Shown: positions 1 to 8,452 of the stretch, piece after piece
How positions within the stretch are numbered: the stretch's first letter is position 1
Layout: every line of letters begins with the position of its first letter
From: Mesorhizobium japonicum MAFF 303099
GTDB taxonomy: Bacteria > Pseudomonadota > Alphaproteobacteria > Rhizobiales > Rhizobiaceae
Direction of reading: 5' to 3'
Assembly: GCF_000009625.1 (NCBI RefSeq)
Contig: NC_002678.2
Coordinates: 4,434,001 to 4,498,000, forward strand
Length of the DNA: 64,000 bases
The notes under the pieces: generated by a model
Database searches by the model: none
What the model was told of the DNA's origin: nothing
The model's input: the letters and a program-made list of their open reading frames with translations, nothing else
Made by a program: the position numbers and the translations under genes

Positions 1-41
1 AGCGATGCCGGTGCAGTCGAGGTGTAAAGTTGACTTCTGTA

Positions 42-60
42 GTTTAGAATAATTCTAAAC
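42..60. promoter_or_regulatory. Irr box (iron control element) at the head of the iron operon
   Basis: A 19-bp palindrome, perfect except for its central base, whose core TTTAGAATAATTCTAAA (43-59) matches the rhizobial Irr-box/ICE consensus TTTAGAA-N3-TTCTAAA. A possible -35 hexamer TTGACT lies at 30-35, so the site falls where the spacer and -10 of that promoter would be, a geometry typical of repression. It is 255 bases upstream of the first gene. That this site controls the operon is inference; the palindrome itself is seen directly. Confidence 0.8.
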
Positions 61-314
61 TATTGTTTCAATTGGCTTTTCCTGTCGATTTTCGTTGACT
101 TCCGCCAGCGTCGAAGCTTTATGGGGCGCCTGCGTATTGGCGCATCCCTTTGATGTCTGGGCCTTGAACCCGTTCGATTGGAGGCATTTTGGTGTCTTTC
201 TTCCCCGAACCGCGCAATGGCGCGGCAACTCTTGGCGCTTTTGGCAACGACGTGGCCCGGCGCCGGTCGCGGCGCGCGCCGCTTATGGAATTTCCGAAAA
301 ACTGGAGACCGATA

Positions 315-1604
315 ATGACAGCACGATATGGCGGCAGGCTGGCGGCGATTGGTGCCACGGCGCTGCTGACGGCGGCGGTGTTCGTGCTGCCTGCCAAGGC
401 GGAAACCGACGCGAAAGCGGTCATCAGGACCTATTCCGATATCGCGCTTGCCAAATATGAGGATTCGTTGACCACGGCGCAGGCTCTCGACAAGGCGGTC
501 GATGCGCTGCTGGCCAAGCCGTCGGCGGAAACGCTCAATGTCGCCCGCGACGCCTGGAAGGCCGCGCGAGTGCCCTACCAGCAGACCGAGGTCTATCGCT
601 TCGGCAACAAGATCGTCGATGACTGGGAAGGCGAGGTGAATTCCTGGCCGCTGGACGAAGGCCTGATCGACTATGTCGCCAAGAGCTACGGCACGGAATC
701 GGACACGAATTCGCTCTATACGGCCAATGTGATCGCCAACAAGGAAATCGAGATCAACGGCAAGAAGGTCGACGCTTCGAAGCTTTCGCCTGAATTCCTT
801 TCAGGCACGTTGCAGCAAGCCGGCGGCGTCGAGGCCAATGTCGCCACCGGTTATCACGCCATCGAATTCCTGCTCTGGGGCCAGGATCTGCATGGCACCG
901 GCCCGGGTGCCGGCGAGCGCCCCTACACCGATTACGATCTCAGGAACTGCACCGGTGGCAATTGCGACCGCCGTGCCGAATATCTGAAATCCGCCACCAC
1001 ACTTCTGGTTTCGGACCTGCAGAAGATGGTCAACGACTGGAAGGAAGACGGCGCCGCACGCAAGAACCTCGTCGATGGCGAGCCGAACACGGCGATCTCG
1101 GTCATCTTCACCGGCATGGGCTCGCTGTCTTATGGCGAACTGGCAGGTGAACGCATGAAACTCGGCTTGATGCTGCATGATCCGGAGGAGGAGCAAGACT
1201 GCTTCTCCGACAACACCTACAATTCGCACCTCTATGATGCGATCGGTATCCGCGCCGCCTACCTGGCCAGTTACACGCGCCTCGACGGCACCGTCGTTTC
1301 GGGCCCTTCGGTGCACGACATGGTCAAGGCGGCCGATCCGGCGATCGACAAGGAACTGTCCGACAAGCTAGACGTCACCGTCGCCAAGATGGAGGCGATC
1401 AAGGCGCGGGCCGAGGCCGGCGAGGCCTATGACCAGCAGATCGCCGAGGGCAACACGGCAGGCAACGCCACCGTGCAGGCGGCGATCGACGCCTTGATCG
1501 ACCAGACCAAGTCGATCGAACGTGCGGTCGGCTCGCTGAAACTCAACGCCATCGCCTTCGAAGGCTCCGACAGCCTCGACGCACCCGACAAGGTGTTCAA
1601 GTAA
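315..1604 (+). CDS. Imelysin family (peptidase M75, IrpA-like) periplasmic iron-regulated protein
   Basis: 429-residue protein with a Sec signal peptide (hydrophobic residues about 9-26, likely cleavage after AKA at 29), so probably periplasmic. The imelysin signature GYHAIE at residues 179-184 fits the family GxHxxE motif associated with metal binding. Family members such as IrpA and EfeO/EfeM are linked to iron uptake; no proteolysis is established. First gene of an operon with bfd, bfr, a di-heme cytochrome, a second imelysin and a DUF1513 protein (the COG3487-3490 set). ATG 315 follows GGAGA and sits directly before the signal peptide. GTG 192 in the same frame, with GGAGG at 180-184, is an alternative that would add 41 residues. 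Confidence 0.88.
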   Translation: MTARYGGRLAAIGATALLTAAVFVLPAKAETDAKAVIRTYSDIALAKYEDSLTTAQALDKAVDALLAKPSAETLNVARDAWKAARVPYQQTEVYRFGNKIVDDWEGEVNSWPLDEGLIDYVAKSYGTESDTNSLYTANVIANKEIEINGKKVDASKLSPEFLSGTLQQAGGVEANVATGYHAIEFLLWGQDLHGTGPGAGERPYTDYDLRNCTGGNCDRRAEYLKSATTLLVSDLQKMVNDWKEDGAARKNLVDGEPNTAISVIFTGMGSLSYGELAGERMKLGLMLHDPEEEQDCFSDNTYNSHLYDAIGIRAAYLASYTRLDGTVVSGPSVHDMVKAADPAIDKELSDKLDVTVAKMEAIKARAEAGEAYDQQIAEGNTAGNATVQAAIDALIDQTKSIERAVGSLKLNAIAFEGSDSLDAPDKVFK

Positions 1605-1720
1605 GCGCCGAAACCTGGAGCCTGCCTGGCCGGAAGCTGATAATCGGCTCCGGAATGGGCTCCGGGACCTGAACAAGCCACACGGCGCGGGAGGCGCCGT
1701 CAGCCATCCGAGCACTGTAA

Positions 1721-2032
1721 ATGCTGATCTGCCATTGCAACATCATCACCGAGAAGGAGATCGAGCAGACGATCATCGGGCTGCTGGACCAGGACCCCTG
1801 GCAACTCATCGTGCCGGCCAAGGTCTATCACGCGATGCAAAAGCGTGGCCGCTGTTGCGGCTGTTTCCCAAATGTGGTCGAAACGATCATTCGGGTTACC
1901 GAAAATTACCACGCCCGCTCGGAGGCGAGCGGCGTCGATGTCGTTTCACATCTGGATCGCGTCAGAGGCCTGCGCGTCCAATACGGGAGCAGAACCCATG
2001 AAGGGCGAAAGTCTGATCATCGAGCGGCTTAA
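1721..2032 (+). CDS. bfd: Bacterioferritin-associated ferredoxin, (2Fe-2S)-binding
   Basis: 103-residue cytosolic protein with the four Bfd cysteines: CHC near the N-terminus (residues 4 and 6) and the pair in RCCGCF at about 44-48, where CxxC ligands lie. Bfd donates electrons to bacterioferritin to reduce and release stored iron. It lies 116 bases after the imelysin gene and overlaps the bacterioferritin gene by 35 bases. The last 30 or so residues are charged, lack family motifs and partly run over the bfr start, so the C-terminal tail may be non-functional. No strong ribosome binding site is evident before ATG 1721. Confidence 0.88.
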   Translation: MLICHCNIITEKEIEQTIIGLLDQDPWQLIVPAKVYHAMQKRGRCCGCFPNVVETIIRVTENYHARSEASGVDVVSHLDRVRGLRVQYGSRTHEGRKSDHRAA

Positions 2033-2483
2033 CGAGGCTCTTTTCCTGGAGCTTGGAGCCGTCAATCAATATTGGGTGCATTTCCGTCTGCTGGAGGATT
2101 GGGGGTACACGAAGCTGGCCAAGAAGGAGCGGGCCGAATCGATTGAGGAGATGCACCACGCCGACAGGCTCATCGCCCGGATCATCTTCCTTGAAGGCCA
2201 TCCGAACCTGCAGTCCGTGGCGCCGCTGCGCATCGGGCAGAACGTCAAGGAGGTGCTCGAATCCGACCTTGCCGGCGAATATGACGCGCGCACGGCCTAC
2301 AAGCGTTCGCGCGAAATCTGCCATGAGGTAGGCGACTACGTGACGATGAAACTGTTTGAGGATCTGCTGGCTGACGAGGAAGGTCACATCGACTTCCTCG
2401 AGACGCAGCTCGACCTGCTCGCCTCGATCGGCGAGGAGAAGTACGGCCAGCTCAACGCCGACGCGGCCAACGAGGCGGAGTAA
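1998..2483 (+). CDS. bfr: Bacterioferritin
   Basis: 161 residues, the usual length for a subunit of the 24-meric, heme-containing iron storage shell. Every key residue is present at the Escherichia coli numbering: ferroxidase ligands E18, E51, H54, E94, E127 and H130, and the heme ligand M52. The start at ATG 1998 gives the canonical N-terminus [12 protein letters not shown]. It is translated from inside the 3' end of bfd (35-base overlap), with GGGAG about 9 bases upstream. Together with bfd it forms the cytosolic storage and release arm of the iron operon. Irr is known to repress bacterioferritin genes at low iron in some rhizobia, which suits the upstream box. Confidence 0.96.
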   Translation: MKGESLIIERLNEALFLELGAVNQYWVHFRLLEDWGYTKLAKKERAESIEEMHHADRLIARIIFLEGHPNLQSVAPLRIGQNVKEVLESDLAGEYDARTAYKRSREICHEVGDYVTMKLFEDLLADEEGHIDFLETQLDLLASIGEEKYGQLNADAANEAE

Positions 2484-2495
2484 AGGCATGCGGGA

Positions 2496-4097
2496 ATGCG
2501 GCGCCTGCTAGAATTCCCGCGTCGCTCGCGGCGGGCCGGCGGCTCGCCGTTCCGCCTGAACAGACCAGCCGGACTGGCTCGTCGGCGCTGCGCCATTCTC
2601 GTCTTGGCGCTGACATCGTCCGCGCTTGCCGGCGAGCTTCAGCCGACCGGGCTCGCCACCACGCGCAGCGACCTCAATGCCAAGGATCAGGCGCGCGTCA
2701 CCTCCGTCACCAGGCCGACCACGGATTTCTCCAAACCCGAGCCGTTCGAGTTGATGCAAGGTGGCGCCGGCACGTCACGGAAGGACGTCAGCCGCGATTC
2801 CTTCTCGCAATCCTCGGCCAACATCACCTTCGAGGAAGAGGGCACTTTCAAGCTCGGCAACGCCTTGTTCCGCAAGAACTGGGTCTCGTCCCCATCTTCG
2901 ACGCAGGCGTCGGACGGGCTTGGTCCGCTGTTCAACGAACGCGCCTGCCAGAACTGCCATCTGAAGGACGGCCGCGGTCGCCCGCCGCAAGGCGATACCG
3001 GCACCACCTCGATGTTCCTTCGGCTGGCGCGTGACGCCAGCAACGCCAAGGAAAAGTCAGCCCTTGCCGACCGCGAGCTGCTCAACTTCCCCGACCCGGT
3101 CTATGGAACGCAGTTGCAGGAGCTGGCCGTGCCCGGCTTGCGCGGCGAAGGCCGGATGCGCGTCGATTACCAGGAACGGCAGGTGACGCTGGCGGACGGC
3201 ACGATGGTTTCCCTGCGCAAGCCCAGCTATTCCGCCACCGATCTCGGCTATGGGCCGCTTGATCCGCGCACCACGCTGTCGCCGCGGCTAACGCCGCCGA
3301 TGATCGGCCTTGGCCTGATCGAGCAGATCGCGCCGGCTGACATTCTAGCCCATGCCGATCCGGAAGACCGCGACAATGACGGCATCTCCGGCAAGCCGAA
3401 CATCGTGCGTGACGGTTTGAGTGGCGAACTGACGCTTGGCCGTTTCGGCTGGAAGGCGCAGACCGCATCGATCCGCAAGCAGGCGGCTGACGCCTTTGCC
3501 GGCGACATCGGCATCTCGACGCCGGAAGAACCCAAACACTGGGGCGAATGCACCGCCGCTGAGGCAAGATGCCTGGCCATGCCGAATGGCGTGCAGGCGC
3601 GCCTCGGTCCGGTCGAAGCGCCGCCGCCGGTGATGGATCTCGTCACCTTCTATTCGCAGAACCTGGCGGTGCCTGCGCGCCGCGATCTCGCTGCGCCTGA
3701 TGTGCTCGCCGGCAAGAAGCTCTTCTATGAGATCGGCTGCGTTTCCTGCCACACGCCGAAATTCGTCACCCGCCGCGATGCGCCTGACAAGGCGCAGGCC
3801 TTCCAGCTGATCTGGCCCTATTCCGATTTCCTGCTGCACGACATGGGGCCCGACCTGGCCGACGGCCAGGCGGTGGGCGATGCGACGGGCAGCGAATGGC
3901 GCACCCCGCCGCTGTGGGGCATCGGCCTCACCGAAACTGTCAACGGCAACTCCTTCTTTCTGCATGATGGCCGCGCACGTAGCCTGACCGAGGCGGTCTT
4001 GTGGCATGGTGGCGAGGCGCAGAAGGCGCGCGACCGCTTTGCCGCCGCCAATGCGGCCGAGCGCGATGCGCTGGTCAAATTCCTGGAGTCACTGTGA
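2496..4097 (+). CDS. Di-heme c-type cytochrome oxidoreductase (DUF1111, COG3488 family)
   Basis: 533 residues with two CxxCH heme-attachment motifs, CQNCH at 151-155 and CVSCH at 415-419, as in the di-heme oxidoreductase-like family once called predicted thiol oxidoreductases. A hydrophobic stretch at about 33-46 after an arginine-rich N-terminus should act as a signal peptide, placing the protein in the periplasm where c-type heme is attached. The long N-terminal region suggests the true start may be further in. It begins 12 bases after bfr and its stop overlaps the next ATG by one base. Reaction unknown; a ferri/ferrous redox role beside the imelysins is inference. Confidence 0.85.
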   Translation: MRRLLEFPRRSRRAGGSPFRLNRPAGLARRRCAILVLALTSSALAGELQPTGLATTRSDLNAKDQARVTSVTRPTTDFSKPEPFELMQGGAGTSRKDVSRDSFSQSSANITFEEEGTFKLGNALFRKNWVSSPSSTQASDGLGPLFNERACQNCHLKDGRGRPPQGDTGTTSMFLRLARDASNAKEKSALADRELLNFPDPVYGTQLQELAVPGLRGEGRMRVDYQERQVTLADGTMVSLRKPSYSATDLGYGPLDPRTTLSPRLTPPMIGLGLIEQIAPADILAHADPEDRDNDGISGKPNIVRDGLSGELTLGRFGWKAQTASIRKQAADAFAGDIGISTPEEPKHWGECTAAEARCLAMPNGVQARLGPVEAPPPVMDLVTFYSQNLAVPARRDLAAPDVLAGKKLFYEIGCVSCHTPKFVTRRDAPDKAQAFQLIWPYSDFLLHDMGPDLADGQAVGDATGSEWRTPPLWGIGLTETVNGNSFFLHDGRARSLTEAVLWHGGEAQKARDRFAAANAAERDALVKFLESL

Positions 4098-5176
4098 TGT
4101 TGAAGCGCTCTACACTGGTTCTCGTTCTTCCCCTGGCTCTGCTCGGTGTTTTCCCGGCCTCGGCGGCGGTGAAAGCCTCCGACATCATCCAGGGGGCGAT
4201 CGACGGCTTTGTCCGCCCGGCCTATGCCGACCTGCACCAGCATGCGGAAGCGTTGACGCGAGCGATGCACACGCTCTGCAAAGCGCCCTCGCAAGGGGAA
4301 CTCGATGCGGCGCGGGCCGAGTTTTCGGCCACGGTCTATGCCTGGTCGTCGGCCGAAATCATCGGTTTCGGGCCGATCAAGGAGAACAATCGGCTGGAGC
4401 GCATCCTCTACTGGCCGGATCGCAAGAGCATTGGCCTGAAACAGGTGCAGGCGGCGTTGGCGGACAAGGACCCGACCGCTAGCGATCCCGCACAGCTCGC
4501 CGGCAAGAGCGTCGCCATGCAGGGGCTCGGCGCGCTGGAATTCGTGCTTTTCGGCGACGGCGCCGACGCGCTGGCGGGCAAGGATGATCCCTATCGCTGC
4601 GCCTATGGCGCGGCGGTTGCCGGCAACATCGAAACCATGGCCGGTGACGTCAGCGCGGCCTGGAACAAGCCGGACGGCTTTGCCGCACTCTGGGCCAATC
4701 CGGGGCCGCAAAATGCGCTCTACCGCGACGGCAACGAAGCGGTGACGGAACTGGTCGGCGTCTTCATCAACGAGCTGGAGATGGTCAGGGATGTCCGCCT
4801 GAAAGGGTTCCTTGGCGGCAAGGCGGATGCGGACAAGCCGAAACAGGCGATCTATTGGCGATCGCAAAACACAGCCAATGCGCTGGCTGGAAATCTCTCC
4901 GGCGTCGATGCGTTGTTCCAGGCCTCGAAACTTGGCGATGCGCTGCCGCCCGATGCACGCTGGATGGCGGAGTCCATCCATATCCAGCTGGTAAACGGCG
5001 TCGCCACCGCGAGGTCGATCCAGGGTCCGATCGACAAGACGCTCGCCGACCCGGCGCTGCGCGAAAAGCTCGAGCATTTCGCGCTGATCACCTCCAGCCT
5101 GTCGACCCTGATCGGCACCAGGCTGACCGCCGAATTCAGCCTGACCGCTGGCTTTTCGTCGCTGGATGGGGATTGA
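4097..5176 (+). CDS. Second imelysin family protein (COG3489-like)
   Basis: 359 residues with a Sec signal peptide (hydrophobic 6-20, cleavage near ASA at 22-24). It is similar in architecture to the first imelysin of this operon but belongs to the other subgroup: the signature reads GLGALE at 143-148, so the histidine of GxHxxE is replaced by glycine while the glutamate is kept. The start is fixed by the one-base stop/start overlap with the upstream cytochrome gene, implying translational coupling. Probable periplasmic partner in iron handling. Whether it binds metal without the histidine is unknown. Confidence 0.85.
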   Translation: MLKRSTLVLVLPLALLGVFPASAAVKASDIIQGAIDGFVRPAYADLHQHAEALTRAMHTLCKAPSQGELDAARAEFSATVYAWSSAEIIGFGPIKENNRLERILYWPDRKSIGLKQVQAALADKDPTASDPAQLAGKSVAMQGLGALEFVLFGDGADALAGKDDPYRCAYGAAVAGNIETMAGDVSAAWNKPDGFAALWANPGPQNALYRDGNEAVTELVGVFINELEMVRDVRLKGFLGGKADADKPKQAIYWRSQNTANALAGNLSGVDALFQASKLGDALPPDARWMAESIHIQLVNGVATARSIQGPIDKTLADPALREKLEHFALITSSLSTLIGTRLTAEFSLTAGFSSLDGD

Positions 5177-5178
5177 GC

Positions 5179-6282
5179 ATGCGTACGCCGCTCATCGACC
5201 GTCGCGACTTTCTGAGGGCCGCCGGTATCGGCTTCGCTGCCGTGATGGCGCCGTCTGCCTGGGCGAAGACGCTTGCCGCCAACGCCGTTTTCGCCACCGC
5301 TTTCGTCAAGCGCGACGGCAGTTTTGGTGCCGCCATCCTGTCCGAGGCCGGCAAGGTGCTGCATGCGATCGACCTGCCCGACCGCGGCCATGACGTCACT
5401 TTCGATCCCATATCAAAGCGTTCGGTGGTTTTCGCCCGCCAGCCCGGCACCTTCGCCGTCGTTTTCGATCATTCGGGCCGCGACGCACCGCAGACCGTCG
5501 CCAGCATCTCCGGCCGGCATTTCTTCGGCCATGGCGTGTTCTCGCCCGATGGCGCGCTGCTCTATGCCACCGAGAACGATTTCGACAACGCGGCCGGCGT
5601 CATCGGTATCTACGATGCGCGGGCGAAATTCAGTCGCGTCGGCGAATTCCCGACCTATGGCATGGGCCCGCACGAGCTCCTGCTCCTGGGCGACGGCCGG
5701 ACGATGGCGGTCGCCAATGGCGGCATCGAGACCCATCCGGACTATGGCCGCGCCGAGCTCAACATCGCCACCATGAAGCCGTCCTATGTGCTCATCGACC
5801 GCGTCACCGGCGACCTCATCGAAAAGCATGAATTGCCGGCTTCCCTGCACCAGCTGTCGATCCGTCACATGGATACCGACCCGTCCGGCACCGTCTGGTT
5901 TGGCTGCCAGTACCGGGGGCCGGGCACGGATCGTCCGCTGCTGGTCGGCCGCGCCGTGCGCGGCAAGGAGTTGCAGCTTCTCGACATGCCGCAGGACGTG
6001 CTGTCCGGTTTCCGCAACTATATCGGCTCGGTTGCCGCCAATCTTTCAGCCGGCAGCGTCGCCGTCTCGTCGCCGGAAGGCAATTCGCTTGTCGTGATCG
6101 ATGCGGCCAGCGGCCGGGTGGTCTCGTCCAGCGCGCTGGTCGAGGTGTGCGGCCTGGCGCCGGACGGATCGGGCTTCATCGCCACCACGGGGGCCGGCGA
6201 GATCATCGAGGGCAGCGGCGCGACGCGGTCTGAGCCGGACTATGTCTGGGACAACCATATGCTGCGCATCGAACGGGCCTGA
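5179..6282 (+). CDS. DUF1513 domain protein, Tat-exported (COG3490)
   Basis: 367 residues beginning with a twin-arginine signal, DRRDFLRAAG at residues 7-16, followed by a hydrophobic stretch and AWA, so it is exported folded, probably with or near a cofactor. The body has repeated short beta-type motifs (FSPDGALLYATE, SSPEGNSLVVID, LAPDGSGFIATT), consistent with a beta-propeller. It starts two bases after the second imelysin stop and is the last gene of the iron operon. By analogy with EfeUOB, where a Tat-exported EfeB works with the imelysin EfeO, it may act on iron or heme in the periplasm; this is inference. Confidence 0.83.
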   Translation: MRTPLIDRRDFLRAAGIGFAAVMAPSAWAKTLAANAVFATAFVKRDGSFGAAILSEAGKVLHAIDLPDRGHDVTFDPISKRSVVFARQPGTFAVVFDHSGRDAPQTVASISGRHFFGHGVFSPDGALLYATENDFDNAAGVIGIYDARAKFSRVGEFPTYGMGPHELLLLGDGRTMAVANGGIETHPDYGRAELNIATMKPSYVLIDRVTGDLIEKHELPASLHQLSIRHMDTDPSGTVWFGCQYRGPGTDRPLLVGRAVRGKELQLLDMPQDVLSGFRNYIGSVAANLSAGSVAVSSPEGNSLVVIDAASGRVVSSSALVEVCGLAPDGSGFIATTGAGEIIEGSGATRSEPDYVWDNHMLRIERA

Positions 6283-6376
6283 CAGCGGCGGCGGAACCGA
6301 AGCCGCTTAACAAATTATGCTTGCGGTGGCGCGCCTTGGCGGGCACAGGGAAGTTGTTTTTCGGAACCGGCGTTTC

Positions 6377-7054
6377 ATGAATGTGCTTGCCATCGACTGT
6401 GCCGCCAGCCTCTGCGCCGCCTGCGTCTACGACGCGGCGGTCGGGAGGGAGCTTGGCCGCTCGGTGCTCGATCTCGGCAAGGGTCATGCCGAGCACCTGA
6501 TGGCCGTCATCGCCGAGGCGTTGAAGGTGGGCGAAACCGACTATGCCGGCCTTGGCGCCATTGCCGTCTCTGTCGGCCCCGGTTCCTTTACCGGTCTGCG
6601 CGTCGGCGTGTCGACCGCGCGCGGCCTGGCGCTGGCGTTGAAAATTCCCGCAATCGGCGTGACGACGCTCGAAGCGCTGGCCGCCGAGGCCGCAGTGGCA
6701 TTTCCCGGCCGCGCCGTGTTGGCGGCACTCGATGCCGGTCGCGACGAAATCCATGCGGCGTTGTACGACAAAGCGTTAGTTTTGACTTACGGTCCAGCGG
6801 TAACCACACTTGCGGACGCCGTGGCCATGGCGACGGAACAGTCTTTGGTGCTGGCCGGGACAGCAGCCGCACAGATCGCGGCCTCGGCCGCGCGCACCTT
6901 CGACATCGGCCCTCGGACGGCCACGGCCGACATTGTCACATATGCACGTCTGGCCTCCGCCAAAGGCGAGGGCGAAAGGCCGAAACCGCTTTATCTGCGC
7001 GGTGCCGACGCCAAGCCGCAAGCCGGATTTATTTTATCAAGGCAACAGAAATAA
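6377..7054 (+). CDS. tsaB: tRNA threonylcarbamoyladenosine (t6A) biosynthesis protein TsaB
   Basis: 225 residues of the ASKHA-fold TsaB family. Signature segments include LAIDCAASLCAACVYD at the N-terminus and VGPGSFTGLRVGVSTARGLA near residues 65-85. TsaB pairs with TsaD, TsaE and TsaC to make t6A at position 37 of ANN-decoding tRNAs. The start at ATG 6377 gives the standard N-terminus just before the first beta strand. The stop overlaps rimI by one base (TAATG), a common tsaB-rimI pairing. Confidence 0.93.
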   Translation: MNVLAIDCAASLCAACVYDAAVGRELGRSVLDLGKGHAEHLMAVIAEALKVGETDYAGLGAIAVSVGPGSFTGLRVGVSTARGLALALKIPAIGVTTLEALAAEAAVAFPGRAVLAALDAGRDEIHAALYDKALVLTYGPAVTTLADAVAMATEQSLVLAGTAAAQIAASAARTFDIGPRTATADIVTYARLASAKGEGERPKPLYLRGADAKPQAGFILSRQQK

Positions 7055-7548
7055 TGCGCATACCTTTTCTCCAACCACGCCGCCGGGACTATGCGCTCGA
7101 GCCGCTCAGGATCACCGACAGCCCCGCGGTCTCGGTGCTGCATCGTGAGGACTTTGTCCGTCCGTGGACCGATGGCGAGTTCGCCGCCCTGCTCGAGCAG
7201 GACACCGTGTTCGGTTACGCCGCGCGCGAGACCGGGCAGGGCGCCAAGCCGCCTGTCGGCTTCGTGCTGGCCCGGCTGGCCGCTGGCGAGGGCGAGATCC
7301 TGACGGTCGCGGTGGCGCGATCCCATCGCCGGCAGGGTCTCGGCTGGCAGCTGATGGATGCGGTGCTGCGAGAACTGCACGCGCAGCGTGCCGAAGCGCT
7401 GTTCCTGGAGGTCGACGAGACCAATGTCGCCGCGATTGCCCTCTACCGTCGCTTGGGCTTCCGCGAAGTCGGCAAGCGCCCGGATTACTACAAGTCGCCC
7501 GATCGCGGGCCGACCGGCGCGCTTGTCATGCGCCGCGATCTTCGCTAG
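7054..7548 (+). CDS. rimI: Ribosomal protein S18-alanine N-acetyltransferase (GNAT)
   Basis: 164 residues with a GNAT fold: the acetyl-CoA pyrophosphate loop RRQGLGWQL is at about residues 92-100, followed by FLEVDETNVAAIALYRRLGF, the usual RimI motif B region. RimI acetylates the N-terminal alanine of S18. Adjacent tsaB supports the assignment over generic GNAT membership. Translationally coupled through a one-base overlap. Confidence 0.9.
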   Translation: MRIPFLQPRRRDYALEPLRITDSPAVSVLHREDFVRPWTDGEFAALLEQDTVFGYAARETGQGAKPPVGFVLARLAAGEGEILTVAVARSHRRQGLGWQLMDAVLRELHAQRAEALFLEVDETNVAAIALYRRLGFREVGKRPDYYKSPDRGPTGALVMRRDLR

Positions 7549-7575
7549 CGAGAGATCGGGTAGGGCCAGGACAGT

Positions 7576-8376
7576 ATGATCGGAAAAATCAGGATTTTCC
7601 TGGCCCTGGGCCTTGTCGTCGCCGGTTCGCTGGTCCTGGTGCCATTGCAGATCCTGTCGATGAAGACCGGCTGGTGGCCGGAAACCGTCATTCTCAAGAT
7701 CTGGCACAGGCTGATCCTCAGGGCGCTCGGCATGCGCGTCCATGTCAAGGGAACGCTGTCCGACAAGCGCCCCTTGCTGGTTGCTTCGAACCACATCTCC
7801 TGGACCGACATCATGGTGCTGGGCTCTTTTGCCGATGTGAAGTTTATCGCCAGGGCCGATATGGAAGGCTGGCCGCTGATCGGCATGCTATCGAAACTAC
7901 AGCGCACCGTCTTCATCGAGCGCGAACGCAAGCGCTCCTCCGGCGACCAGGCAAGCGAGATCGCCAATCGCATGGCCAAGGGCGATGCCATGGTGCTGTT
8001 CGCCGAGGGTTCGACCGGTGACGGCAATGCCGTCCTGCCGTTCAAGAGCACGCTTTTCGGCGCCGCCTCGATGGCGATTTCTGAGGGCGCGGCCGAGCAA
8101 GTGTTCATCCAGCCTGTGGCGATCGCCTATACGCGCCTGCACGGCGTGCCGCTCGGCCGCCGCCACCGGCCGATGTCGGCCTGGATCGGCGACGAGGACC
8201 TGATGCCGCATCTCAAGGTGCTGATGGCGGAAGGCGCGCTCGACGTCGAGGTGCATTTCGGCGAGCCAATCGCCTTTGCCAAGGGCTCGAACCGCAAGGA
8301 AACGGCCAGGCTGATGGAAAGCCAGGTGCGCGAGATGATGCAGGCGGCACTCGCCGATCCGCGCCCGAGCCACTAG
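7576..8376 (+). CDS. Lysophospholipid (1-acylglycerol-3-phosphate) acyltransferase
   Basis: 266-residue PlsC-type inner membrane acyltransferase. It has an N-terminal membrane segment (about residues 6-28), the catalytic HX4D motif in NHISWTDI (about 74-81), and the downstream substrate motif FAEGSTGDG (about 143-151). It probably acylates lysophosphatidic acid or another lysolipid; substrate cannot be read from sequence, and OlsA-type ornithine lipid synthesis is an alternative in rhizobia. It follows rimI by 27 bases and precedes miaB. Confidence 0.85.
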   Translation: MIGKIRIFLALGLVVAGSLVLVPLQILSMKTGWWPETVILKIWHRLILRALGMRVHVKGTLSDKRPLLVASNHISWTDIMVLGSFADVKFIARADMEGWPLIGMLSKLQRTVFIERERKRSSGDQASEIANRMAKGDAMVLFAEGSTGDGNAVLPFKSTLFGAASMAISEGAAEQVFIQPVAIAYTRLHGVPLGRRHRPMSAWIGDEDLMPHLKVLMAEGALDVEVHFGEPIAFAKGSNRKETARLMESQVREMMQAALADPRPSH

Positions 8377-8452
8377 AGCCGGGCCGTGCGCCTATCTGCA
8401 CATGCCGAGAATCGTCTGTTTTTTGTCACGGAAAGGCGCTAGAAGCCGCCGG

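Noticed and set aside
95..460. Open frame across the leader and start of the first imelysin gene
   Set aside because: It starts at TTG without a ribosome binding site and overlaps the signal peptide region in another frame.
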